Counted from the stretch's first letter, positions 1 to 5,470 are shown. The stretch: 5,801 nucleotides of DNA from Paracoccaceae bacterium (GCA_007121055.1 SKMM01000245.1:1-5801); one strand, 5' to 3'. Translations and numbers: made by a program. The notes: generated from the letters alone by a model not told the origin.

Positions 1-936
1 CCCGAGGCGCCGCGCGGGCTCTATCTCTGGGGCGGGGTGGGTCGCGGCAAGTCCATGATGATGGACCTCTTCCACGGCGCGGTGGGGATCGAGGCCAAGC
101 GCCGGACCCACTTCCACGCCTTCATGCAAGAGGTGCACGCAGGCCTCCATGCCGCCCGGGCCCGCGGCGTCCCGGACGCGCTGGCGCCCGTGGCAAAGAC
201 CCTGACCGACTCGCTGCGCCTGCTGTGCCTCGACGAGATGCAGATCACCGATATCACCGACGCCATGCTCGTGGGCCGGCTGTTCGAGGCGCTGTTTGCG
301 GGCGGGGTGGCGGTGGTCACCACCTCCAACCGTCCGCCGCAGGACCTCTACAAGGACGGGCTGAACCGGCAGCTGTTCCTGCCTTTCATCGAGCTGATCC
401 GCACCCGCCTCGACGTGGTGGAGCTGGAGGCCGCCGAGGACTACCGCCAGCACCGGCTGGCCGGCGCGCAGGTCTGGTTTCAGCCGCCGGGCACCAGCGC
501 CCATGCCGCGCTGGACCGGCTCTGGGCCGAGCTGACCGGCGGCGTGCGCCCCGAGCCCTTCGAGCTGCGGGTGCAGGGCCGCCGGCTGATGCTGCCGGCC
601 TTCGCCGATGGGGTGGCGCGGGCCTCGTTCTGGGAATTGTGCGGTCAGCCGCTCGGCCCGGCCGATTACCTCGCGATCGCCGGCGCGATCCGGGTCCTGA
701 TGCTCGAGGACATCCCGCGGCTCGGCGTGTCGAACTACAACGAAGCCAAGCGCTTCGTAACGCTGGTGGACGCGCTTTACGAGGCGCGGGTGCGCCTGAT
801 CGCCAGCGCGGCCGATGCCCCAGAGCGGCTGTACATCGAAGGCGCCGGCAGCTTCGAGTTCGAGCGCACGGCGAGTCGGCTCCGCGAGATGCAAGCGGCC
901 AGCTGGGCAGCGAGCGCGCCTTCGGGGGCGGCCTGA
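1..936 (+). CDS. zapE: Cell division protein ZapE / AFG1-family ATPase, 5' end outside window
   Basis: Partial gene: the reading frame is open from base 1, so the start codon lies upstream; 311 residues are visible before the TGA at 934-936. The visible part begins just before a Walker A P-loop (GGVGRGKS, visible residues 11-18). A Walker B (LLCLDEMQ, D78/E79) and a sensor-1-like TTSNRPP stretch (N110) follow. The C-terminal GVSNYNEAKRF segment (from about residue 242) is typical of the family. E. coli ZapE is about 375 residues, so I infer that roughly 60 are missing. In E. coli, ZapE is an ATPase that acts on the FtsZ ring; the mitochondrial homologue AFG1/LACE1 is linked to protein quality control. 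The GTG at 37 lies inside the P-loop and cannot be the true start. The gene converges on the flagellar cluster and is probably unrelated to it in function. The family call is firm; the exact role here is inferred. Confidence 0.93.
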   Translation, partial: PEAPRGLYLWGGVGRGKSMMMDLFHGAVGIEAKRRTHFHAFMQEVHAGLHAARARGVPDALAPVAKTLTDSLRLLCLDEMQITDITDAMLVGRLFEALFAGGVAVVTTSNRPPQDLYKDGLNRQLFLPFIELIRTRLDVVELEAAEDYRQHRLAGAQVWFQPPGTSAHAALDRLWAELTGGVRPEPFELRVQGRRLMLPAFADGVARASFWELCGQPLGPADYLAIAGAIRVLMLEDIPRLGVSNYNEAKRFVTLVDALYEARVRLIASAADAPERLYIEGAGSFEFERTASRLREMQAASWAASAPSGAA

Positions 937-1260
937 CCCGACTTGTGTCGTCGGAAGCCGGCGCTGCGGCCAAGCCTGGCCGCGGAAGACACTGTCACGG
1001 GCGCTTGGGGAGGGGAACCGTGTTTGGGGACAGCCGACCGGCCTCGCGCCGCCGGATCTGCGGCGCCTCCCGCCATGATCGCGCCGTGAGGTGACCGAGC
1101 CGGGCGCCTTTCCCGCGGCTTCTTAGGTCGAGGGCTGCGCCCGGCGGGTTGGCGCCGCGCCCCCGGACCGGGCGAGAGAGCGCATACAGGATCGCAGCCC
1201 GATCGGACGGGATGTCCACAAGCCGACGGATCTCGCAGACTGTGGTGCGCGTCGGCAAGG
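937..1260. other. Convergent intergenic gap, no supported gene
   Basis: This 324-bp gap separates the 3' ends of zapE and the DUF1217 gene. It contains the hairpin at 964-985 and several short GC-rich inverted repeats, such as CGCCC/GGGCG near 1164-1180. Open frames cross it on both strands. The best is a TTG-initiated frame on the minus strand from 1258 to 995, but it has no clear ribosome binding site. Its codons near the start include many A/T-ending ones (CGT, CTT, GAT, GCT, TAT, TCT), unlike the genes on either side. I see no tRNA, promoter or recognisable gene remnant. Confidence 0.5.
964..985 (+). terminator. Hairpin after zapE, possible terminator without T-tract
   Basis: CTGCGGCCA and TGGCCGCGG form a 9-bp stem (one G-U pair when read on +) around the loop AGCC, starting 27 bases after the zapE stop. 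No T-run follows on either strand, so it is not a classic intrinsic terminator. It could be a weak or Rho-assisted 3' end, or a stabilising 3' structure. Confidence 0.35.
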
Positions 1261-2082
1261 TCAGAACGGGCGCAGGCCCGGGCCCATCGCGCCCTGCAGC
1301 AACTGCAACGCAGCTGCGCCACGGGTGAAGCCGCCGAAGCTGGTGTTCTGCAGGTCTGCGCGCAGCAGGAACTGGCGGGCCAGATCCTCTAGCTTGCCGG
1401 GGTCGGCGAACTGGCTGACGCTGCCGTCTCCGAAATCGCGGCGTGTGCGCTCCTGCAGGATGGTCAGCTGACGGTCGAGGTCGATGGCGCCAAAGCCCGT
1501 GGGCAGGTTGAAGGCCGTTTCAAACACCTTTCGCAAAGGGGGCTGGCCCATCACGGCAAACCACTTGGCCCGCTCGCTGCGGTCGCTGGCGGCGATGTCG
1601 GCCAGATCGCGGCGCAGGTTGAGGGCAAGGCGAAGGTTCTCGTCCTGGTTTCCGACGGCAACCTCGAACTGCCGGGACTGGAAGGCGGGCAGGATGCGGT
1701 CGGCAAAATCGCTGAGCTTGGTGTTGGGCGTATCGAAATCACCGAAGCCGAAAGCCTTCGCCATCTCGAGATAGCGTTTGTCGCTGAGACGGTTGCCGAG
1801 GGATTTCGGGTCGATCGAGCCCTCTTCCAGGATCTTGCGGATGAAGAACCGGTTGGGCAGGTCGGCGTCGAGACCGAAGGCGCCGAGTGCGACCTTCAGG
1901 AGCCGTCGGTCGTTGACGAGTTGCTCGGCGGTCTCGATCTCGCCGATGCGGTCGCGGAAATACTCGGTGTCGCGCTGCACGACCGGGCTGCGGGCGAAAT
2001 TCGCCTGCTGGGTCTCCAGCGTGCGATTGAGGAATTGCCAGCCGGCGAAGCCGCCGATGGGCAGGGCTGGCTGGAAGGTCAT
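1261..2082 (-). CDS. DUF1217 domain-containing flagellar-locus protein
   Basis: The predicted protein has 273 residues, starting at the ATG at 2082-2080. Three things fix the start: a GGAGG 7 bases upstream, the 4-base ATGA overlap with the flbT stop, and the shift from arginine-rich nonsense to normal protein composition at this point. I recognise the sequence as a DUF1217 protein, a family found beside flagellin genes in Rhodobacterales. It is soluble and helix-rich, with no signal peptide or membrane segment. It reads as repeated helical units separated by short loops, for example around ETAEQLVNDRRLLKVALGAF and LEDLARQFLLRADL. Molecular function is unknown. Coupled translation with flaF-flbT suggests a role in flagellin supply or export (inference). 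A much longer open frame runs upstream on the same strand to 2706, but it crosses flbT and part of flaF out of frame and is not the gene. It is the last gene of the leftward cluster. Confidence 0.85.
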   Translation of the reverse strand: MTFQPALPIGGFAGWQFLNRTLETQQANFARSPVVQRDTEYFRDRIGEIETAEQLVNDRRLLKVALGAFGLDADLPNRFFIRKILEEGSIDPKSLGNRLSDKRYLEMAKAFGFGDFDTPNTKLSDFADRILPAFQSRQFEVAVGNQDENLRLALNLRRDLADIAASDRSERAKWFAVMGQPPLRKVFETAFNLPTGFGAIDLDRQLTILQERTRRDFGDGSVSQFADPGKLEDLARQFLLRADLQNTSFGGFTRGAAALQLLQGAMGPGLRPF

Positions 2083-2528
2083 GGATGCGCCTCCGGGGGT
2101 GGGGGGGACGTCGTGCCGCGCGGAGCGGCGGGCGCGCTGCCCATCAGGCGCTCCTCGCGCGCAAGCAGGGCGCGCAGGGCCTTGAGGGCCTGGTAATGGG
2201 CGTTCTCCAGCACCGCGCCGGTGGCGAGTGTCAGTTGCGCGCGGCTGTCGCGGTCGGTCAGCACCTGGCTGAGCTGCTCGATGCCGCGCAGGACCTGGCG
2301 CTTTGCCTCGTCCGGGGTGACGTCGCCCGACAGCACCAGCTGCAGGATGTAGCACACCCGGCGGACAGGGGTGTTGACCTGGTCGGGGTGGATGGCGTCG
2401 CGCAGGCGCAGGATGTTGGCGTTGGGCGTGACGATGGCGAGGCGCGTGCGGCGGTCGCCGTTCTCGATCACCGCGCCGTTGATCAGCACGCGCTCGCGGG
2501 GCCCGAGCTTGAGGACGAGGCCGCTCAT
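2079..2528 (-). CDS. flbT: Flagellin biosynthesis repressor FlbT
   Basis: The predicted protein has 149 residues, close to the usual FlbT length of about 140-150. The N-terminus (MSGLVLKLGPRERVLINGAV, continuing IENGDRR) is characteristic: a short beta-rich start followed by the ...ILRLRDAIHPDQVNTPVRRVCYI... region. The rest is a helical C-terminal half. In Caulobacter, FlbT acts post-transcriptionally, binding the 5' leader of flagellin mRNA and promoting its decay when the hook is incomplete. The gene overlaps flaF (ATGA at 2525-2528) and the DUF1217 gene (ATGA at 2079-2082), so the three are probably translationally coupled. A weak AGGGG lies just upstream of its ATG, inside flaF. The C-terminal tail is Pro/Ala-rich (ends SPPPPEAHP) and is encoded by C-runs. 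It looks unstructured and probably varies between relatives. Confidence 0.93.
   Translation of the reverse strand: MSGLVLKLGPRERVLINGAVIENGDRRTRLAIVTPNANILRLRDAIHPDQVNTPVRRVCYILQLVLSGDVTPDEAKRQVLRGIEQLSQVLTDRDSRAQLTLATGAVLENAHYQALKALRALLAREERLMGSAPAAPRGTTSPPPPEAHP
2090..2094 (-). promoter_or_regulatory. Ribosome binding site deciding the DUF1217 start
   Basis: GGAGG on the minus strand, 7 bases before the ATG at 2082. It lies inside the last codons of flbT, next to an interrupted G-run on the + strand. It identifies 2082 as the start in preference to the far-upstream in-frame start. Confidence 0.75.
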
Positions 2529-2905
2529 GCGTTGCCCCTGTCGCCGCGCAGGCCGCGCATGACGGAGGTGTTGATCTCGACCAGGATGTCGGGGCTTGCG
2601 TCCTCGCCGGACAGCAACTTGCGGCTGTGCTGGTCGGTGAATTCGAACAGATAGAAGATCTGCGCGCGCAGGGGGGCGGGCAGGCCGTTGTCCTTGTCGG
2701 CCACATCCAGGCCCAGCACGGTCCAGAGCTTCAGGTTCTCGCCCAGCGCATGGGCAAATCCGGGGAAATCCTCGGTGCGGCGGGCTGCGGCGGCCTTGAG
2801 GCGGCGCGTCACGCGGGCCAGCACTTCGTATTCGATGCCGCGGGGGGTGCGGGCTGCGGTCTGGGCGCGGCCATAGGCGTCGCCGGCGGTCGCAAGCGAA
2901 TTCAT
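2525..2905 (-). CDS. flaF: Flagellar biosynthesis regulator FlaF
   Basis: The predicted protein has 126 residues, within the usual FlaF range. Family hallmarks are the N-terminal AYGRAQTAARTPRGIEYEVL segment, the central FAHALGENLKLWTVLGLDVAD stretch, and the aromatic FYLFEFTDQHSRKLL helix. The protein is helical and cytoplasmic, with no signal peptide. In Caulobacter and Brucella, FlaF is needed for flagellin production or secretion and acts in balance with FlbT. The start ATG at 2905 has GAAGGA 7 bases upstream (2913-2918 on the + strand). It lies 82 bases downstream of the flagellin stop, beyond a strong hairpin, and its stop overlaps the flbT start by 4 bases. It is probably read through from the flagellin promoter, with the hairpin lowering the level (inference). 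No separate promoter was seen in the 82-base gap. Confidence 0.92.
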   Translation of the reverse strand: MNSLATAGDAYGRAQTAARTPRGIEYEVLARVTRRLKAAAARRTEDFPGFAHALGENLKLWTVLGLDVADKDNGLPAPLRAQIFYLFEFTDQHSRKLLSGEDASPDILVEINTSVMRGLRGDRGNA

Positions 2906-2945
2906 GGGGCTGTCCTTCGGCTGGGGGGATCAGGGGCCGGGAGGC

Positions 2946-2974
2946 GGGGCGCGCGCCGCATGGGCGCGCGCCCC
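2946..2974 (-). terminator. Perfect 12-bp hairpin between flagellin and flaF
   Basis: GGGGCGCGCGCC and GGCGCGCGCCCC form a perfect 12-bp stem around a 5-base loop, beginning 13 bases after the flagellin stop codon. On the minus strand the next bases are GCCTCCCGG, with no T-tract, so full intrinsic termination is doubtful. It more likely acts as a 3' stabiliser or partial attenuator that separates abundant flagellin mRNA from the regulator genes downstream. The stem is nearly pure G/C, so some self-complementarity is expected by chance, but 12 perfect pairs exactly in a 3' UTR position is notable. Confidence 0.6.
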
Positions 2975-2987
2975 CGTTCAGACAGCG

Positions 2988-4262
2988 TCAGCGGAACAGC
3001 GCGAGGATGTTCTGCGGCTGCTGGTTGGCGATGGAGAGCGCCTGAATGCCGAGCTGCTGCTGCACCTGCAGGGCCTGCAGACGGGCCGAGGCCTCTTCCA
3101 TGTCGGCATCGACCAGCGCGCCGATCCCGCTCCGCATCGAGTCCATCAGGTTGCTCACGAACTCGCTCTGGATGTCGATCCGCTTCTGAACGGAGCCGAA
3201 GGTGGCCGAGACATCGATCGCGGACTGAATCATCGTCTCGATGTCACGCAGCGCGTCGCTGCGCTGTTCAGCGGTGCCGCTGACCGTCAGAGATTCGAGG
3301 GCGAAGAGGTCGCCCTGTCCACGCACGGCCATCGCGTCATAAGAGTTAGCCGTGATAGGGACTGCGGCGGCCCCCGCCGCATTCGTGGCTTGCAGCACGC
3401 CCCCGGCTACGCCGAAGGTCACGTCGGCAAGCCCGGTCACACCGTCACTTTGAGCAGTAAGCTGTTGTGCCAGGCGTCCCTTGATCGCGGCGGCGTCATC
3501 GCCGGCTTCAATACGGGTCTCGGCCGTCAGCGTGGCGCCACCGGCCTCGAATGAAATGCTTACAACATCGCCCGCAAGCAGCCCCGACTCAGATGCGTTA
3601 TCACTGGTCCTGTTGATGGCGGTGGTACCGCCACCATTAAAGTTCAGTGCAGCTGTCAATGCCGTCGGTACTGGGTCCGTGGTTCCCGCTGCAATCTCAG
3701 TCGGATCGGAACCCAGCGCAAACCCAAAGCCAGTGACAGGATCTCCTTCTGCCCGTGTCAGATTGGCCGTGGTTACCGCGATGCTGCTGGCCGCAACAGC
3801 ACCGCCCGCCGACCGGTCGAGCGACGACAGGATGTTGACCGGATCGCCGCTGGACCCGTTGACCAGGTTCAGGCCGTTGAACTGGGCGGCGCCGACGACC
3901 GAGGCGATCTGGTCGCGCAACTGCTCGATATCGGTCTGGATCTTGGCGCGGTCGACGTTGTCTTCCTGCGCGAGAACGACCTTCTCCTTGATCTCGGTCA
4001 GCAGGTTGGTGACGGTTTCGGCCGCGTTGCGCGCCACGTTCACGGTGCTCGACCCCAGCGCGAGGCTCTCCTTGATCGCGCCGAAGCCGCTGACGTCGGA
4101 CTCCATGACCTTGGAGATCGCCCAGGTGGCCGCGTTGTCCTTGGCCGAGCCGACCTTGAGGCCGGTGGAGATTTGGCTCTGCGTGGTGGCCATGTTCTTG
4201 TTGATGCTGCGCATGGTCTGCAGGGCGACCATCGCGCCGTTGTTGGTCAGAATCGACGACAT
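2988..4262 (-). CDS. fliC: Flagellin, filament subunit
   Basis: The predicted protein has 424 residues, encoding the subunit of the extracellular flagellar filament exported by the flagellar type III system. The N-terminal D0/D1 region (about 1-150) starts MSSILTNNGAMVALQTMRSI and contains ISTGLKVGSAKDNAATWAIS. The C-terminal D1/D0 region (about 340-424) ends with DADMEEASARLQALQVQQQL...NQQPQNILALFR, the canonical flagellin end. Residues about 155-335 form the surface-exposed variable region, rich in Ala, Gly and Thr. The start is supported by GAAGGA 6 bases upstream and by the fixed N-terminal consensus. No signal peptide is present, as expected. Codons for residues about 154-315 are far richer in A/T endings than the ends, a sign of a swapped or recently acquired central domain. 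Alternative symbol: flaA. It is the first gene of the leftward cluster, followed by its regulators flaF and flbT. Confidence 0.96.
   Translation of the reverse strand: MSSILTNNGAMVALQTMRSINKNMATTQSQISTGLKVGSAKDNAATWAISKVMESDVSGFGAIKESLALGSSTVNVARNAAETVTNLLTEIKEKVVLAQEDNVDRAKIQTDIEQLRDQIASVVGAAQFNGLNLVNGSSGDPVNILSSLDRSAGGAVAASSIAVTTANLTRAEGDPVTGFGFALGSDPTEIAAGTTDPVPTALTAALNFNGGGTTAINRTSDNASESGLLAGDVVSISFEAGGATLTAETRIEAGDDAAAIKGRLAQQLTAQSDGVTGLADVTFGVAGGVLQATNAAGAAAVPITANSYDAMAVRGQGDLFALESLTVSGTAEQRSDALRDIETMIQSAIDVSATFGSVQKRIDIQSEFVSNLMDSMRSGIGALVDADMEEASARLQALQVQQQLGIQALSIANQQPQNILALFR
3318..3803 (-). other. Compositionally atypical central segment of flagellin
   Basis: This segment encodes residues about 154-315. 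In 45 consecutive codons I counted (3543-3677), 20 end in A or T (GC3 about 56%). In the first 21 codons of the gene only one does (about 95%), and the last two dozen codons behave like the N-terminus. Four sampled 60-base lines (3541-3780) total 139/240 G+C (58%), against 62-72% in two sampled lines on the D1 side. The shift is abrupt near 3803 and more gradual near 3318. The reading frame is intact. Confidence 0.7.
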
Positions 4263-4268
4263 TGCGTG

Positions 4269-4274
4269 TGTCCT
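4269..4274 (-). promoter_or_regulatory. Flagellin ribosome binding site
   Basis: GAAGGA on the minus strand, 6 bases before the flagellin ATG at 4262. It confirms this start over the out-of-frame ATG at 4302. Confidence 0.75.
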
Positions 4275-4282
4275 TCAGTGGG

Positions 4283-4300
4283 GCCGGGGCTTTGCCCGGC
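4283..4300 (-). promoter_or_regulatory. Stem-loop in the flagellin mRNA leader, next to the RBS
   Basis: GCCGGG and CCCGGC form a 6-bp all-G/C stem around a 6-base loop (CAAAGC), ending 8 bases upstream of the Shine-Dalgarno. In relatives FlbT acts on the flagellin 5' leader, so this structure is a candidate site for that control. The stem is visible; its role is inferred. Confidence 0.4.
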
Positions 4301-4413
4301 ATGTAGGTCTGCCCCGCTGGGGGCCGGTGAAGGGCGTTCTGGCCAATGCGGCGGGCCCTGCGGCTGCCGCGCCACCCGAGGCCGGGTGCGGGGTCCGTTT
4401 TGCCGGGGCATCT

Positions 4414-4428
4414 CTAACGCGGGGTTAA
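4414..4428. promoter_or_regulatory. CtrA-like binding site (CTAA-N7-TTAA)
   Basis: On + it reads CTAA-CGCGGGG-TTAA; on - it reads TTAAC-CCCGC-GTTAG, one mismatch from a TTAA-N7-TTAA or TTAAC-N5-GTTAA type site. CtrA is the alphaproteobacterial response regulator that controls flagellar genes. I found TTAA only three times in the whole window: here, at 4489 and inside flagellin at about 3637. The site is 151 bases upstream of the flagellin ATG and 122 upstream of the motB ATG, and it overlaps the -35-like element of the candidate motB promoter. Confidence 0.5.
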
Positions 4429-4452
4429 ACGGGAGGCGGGCAATGCCGCCAA
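4426..4452 (+). promoter_or_regulatory. Sigma-28-like promoter facing motB
   Basis: TAAA (4426-4429), a 15-base spacer, then GCCGCCAA (4445-4452). The enterobacterial FliA consensus is TAAA-N15-GCCGATAA, so the spacing is exact, the -35 core is perfect and the -10 matches 6 of 8. It would start transcription around 4459, leaving a leader of about 90 bases before motB. FliA control of late motility genes is well known, but consensus details differ in this lineage. I found no comparably good promoter pointing towards flagellin. Confidence 0.42.
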
Positions 4453-4488
4453 TTCGAGCCAAAACCGCGACGGCCATGGGGGCGGTCG

Positions 4489-4503
4489 TTAAGGCCCGCT
4501 TCA
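4489..4503. promoter_or_regulatory. Second, weaker CtrA-like site (TTAA-N7-TTCA)
   Basis: TTAA at 4489-4492, 7 bases, then TTCA (4500-4503); on the minus strand TGAA-N7-TTAAC. One mismatch to TTAA-N7-TTAA. It lies downstream of the predicted motB start of transcription and 61 bases upstream of the centre line of its ribosome binding region, so it could bind a regulator in either direction. The evidence is motif-only. Confidence 0.28.
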
Positions 4504-4550
4504 CGGCCTTCGCGCAGGCTGCCCCCCGGGTGGACTGAAGGGATGGTGCC

Positions 4551-5429
4551 ATGGAACGGCAGAACAATGCCGCGCCGGTCATCATCAAGCGCAAGAAGGG
4601 TGGCGGGGACGACGGGCATCACGGCGGGGCGTGGAAGATCGCCTTTGCCGATTTTGCCACCGCCATGATGGCCTTCTTCCTTGTGATGTGGCTGGTCAAT
4701 GCGACGGACGAGACGACGCGGCGGGGCCTTGCGGCCTATTTCAGCCCGTCGATCCAGCTGAACAAGACCACCGGCGGCGGCGACGGCCCCTTTGGCGGCC
4801 ACAACGTCAACTCCCGGGAGCCGATGGCCGAGAGCGGGCGCTTCGACGCCCGGCTGCATGCCGAGGGGGAGTTTCCGTCCCACAGCAACGACCGCGCGGC
4901 GGCGGCCTCCGCGGCGGAGCCGGAGGACGGCACCTCCGACACGCTGGAGGAGGTGCAGCGGCGGCTGCGCGGGCTGGGCGGCGAAAGCGTGGTGGCCTCG
5001 GAGGCGCTGCGCCACATCGTGACGCGGGTGACCGACGAGGGGCTGGTCGTGGAGGTGTTCGACCTGCCCGGCCAGCCCCTGTTCGAAGAGGAGACCGACG
5101 CCCCGACCGAGATCCTGGGCGTGATCGCGGGGCTGCTGACCGACGTGTTCGGGCGGGTGGAGAACGGCGTCGCGGTGGCCGGGCATCTGCGCACGCTGCC
5201 CATCGTGCGCGCCCAGAACCCCGCCTGGGAGCTCTCGACCGGCCGGGCACAGCGTATGCGGCTGCTGCTGCAGGAGGCCGGTGTGCAGCCGGTGCGGTTC
5301 GTGCGCGTGACGGGCCATGCCGACCGGACGCCGGCCGCGCGCAACCCCGCGGCGGTACGCAACAACCGGCTGGAGATCGTGCTCCTGCGGAACGGAACCA
5401 CCCCGGTCCGGCCGGTGGCGAGCCCCTGA
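4551..5429 (+). CDS. motB: Flagellar motor stator protein MotB
   Basis: The predicted protein has 292 residues, the inner-membrane stator subunit that anchors MotA-MotB to peptidoglycan and carries the proton-binding site. A basic cytoplasmic tail (VIIKRKKGGG) precedes one membrane span at about 30-50. Asp34 in KIAFADFATAMMAFFLVMWL is equivalent to E. coli MotB Asp32. A plug/linker rich in Gly, Ala and acidic residues follows (about 52-160), then an OmpA-like peptidoglycan-binding domain (about 165-280) with WELSTGRAQRM (Arg232) and NNRLEI (271-276). The motif usually read as GHTD is GHLR (211-214), so the ligand-binding Asp is absent. The start ATG has AAGGGA 7 bases upstream and fits the family N-terminus. 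It is divergent from flagellin; no motA follows within the window, so its partner must lie elsewhere. The gene is intact, with codon use like its neighbours. Confidence 0.94.
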   Translation: MERQNNAAPVIIKRKKGGGDDGHHGGAWKIAFADFATAMMAFFLVMWLVNATDETTRRGLAAYFSPSIQLNKTTGGGDGPFGGHNVNSREPMAESGRFDARLHAEGEFPSHSNDRAAAASAAEPEDGTSDTLEEVQRRLRGLGGESVVASEALRHIVTRVTDEGLVVEVFDLPGQPLFEEETDAPTEILGVIAGLLTDVFGRVENGVAVAGHLRTLPIVRAQNPAWELSTGRAQRMRLLLQEAGVQPVRFVRVTGHADRTPAARNPAAVRNNRLEIVLLRNGTTPVRPVASP

Positions 5430-5443
5430 GCCCTCCGCATGGG

Positions 5444-5470
5444 CGGGGCGGCCGGCGCATGTCCGCCCCG
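5444..5470 (+). terminator. Hairpin after motB, possible terminator without T-tract
   Basis: CGGGGCGG and CCGCCCCG form an 8-bp stem around an 11-base loop, starting 14 bases after the motB stop. GCGCCTGGG follows, with no T-run. It is in the right place to be a 3' end or a stabiliser, but such stems are easy to find in DNA this GC-rich. Confidence 0.35.

Larger units (their letters stand above)
4263..4550. promoter_or_regulatory. Divergent flagellin/motB control region
   Basis: These 288 bases separate the flagellin and motB start codons and must carry control signals for both. From left to right they hold the flagellin RBS and leader hairpin, about 110 bases of GC-rich sequence without a recognised motif, the CtrA-like palindrome with the overlapping sigma-28-like promoter, the second CtrA-like site, and the motB RBS (AAGGGA, 4538-4543). 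I looked for a sigma-54 -24/-12 pair with GG-N10-GC spacing towards flagellin and found only off-spacing candidates. Confidence 0.7.

Noticed and set aside
225..1094. Second plus-strand open frame and minus-strand frames over zapE
   Set aside because: Out-of-frame shadows of the ZapE coding sequence, which carries Walker A, Walker B and sensor motifs.
995..1258. TTG-initiated 87-codon minus-strand frame just after the DUF1217 stop
   Set aside because: No clear ribosome binding site, codon endings unlike neighbouring genes, and no family recognised; kept only as a remark on the gap.
2083..2706. In-frame upstream extension of the DUF1217 gene giving a 481-residue protein
   Set aside because: The extension crosses flbT and part of flaF in another frame, reads as Arg/Pro/Ala-rich nonsense, and the GGAGG plus ATGA overlap at 2082 mark the real start.
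3697..4302. ATG at 4302 in the flagellin leader opening a 201-codon frame
   Set aside because: Out of frame with flagellin, no ribosome binding site, and it mostly overlaps the flagellin coding sequence in the wrong frame.
3481..4428. Plus-strand open frame of 315 codons opposite flagellin
   Set aside because: Antisense to an unmistakable flagellin; the low-complexity composition follows from the opposite strand.
4263..4550. Possible sigma-54 promoter for flagellin
   Set aside because: Candidate GG/GC pairs on the minus strand have spacings of 7, 9 or 11 rather than 10, so none meets the -24/-12 rule.
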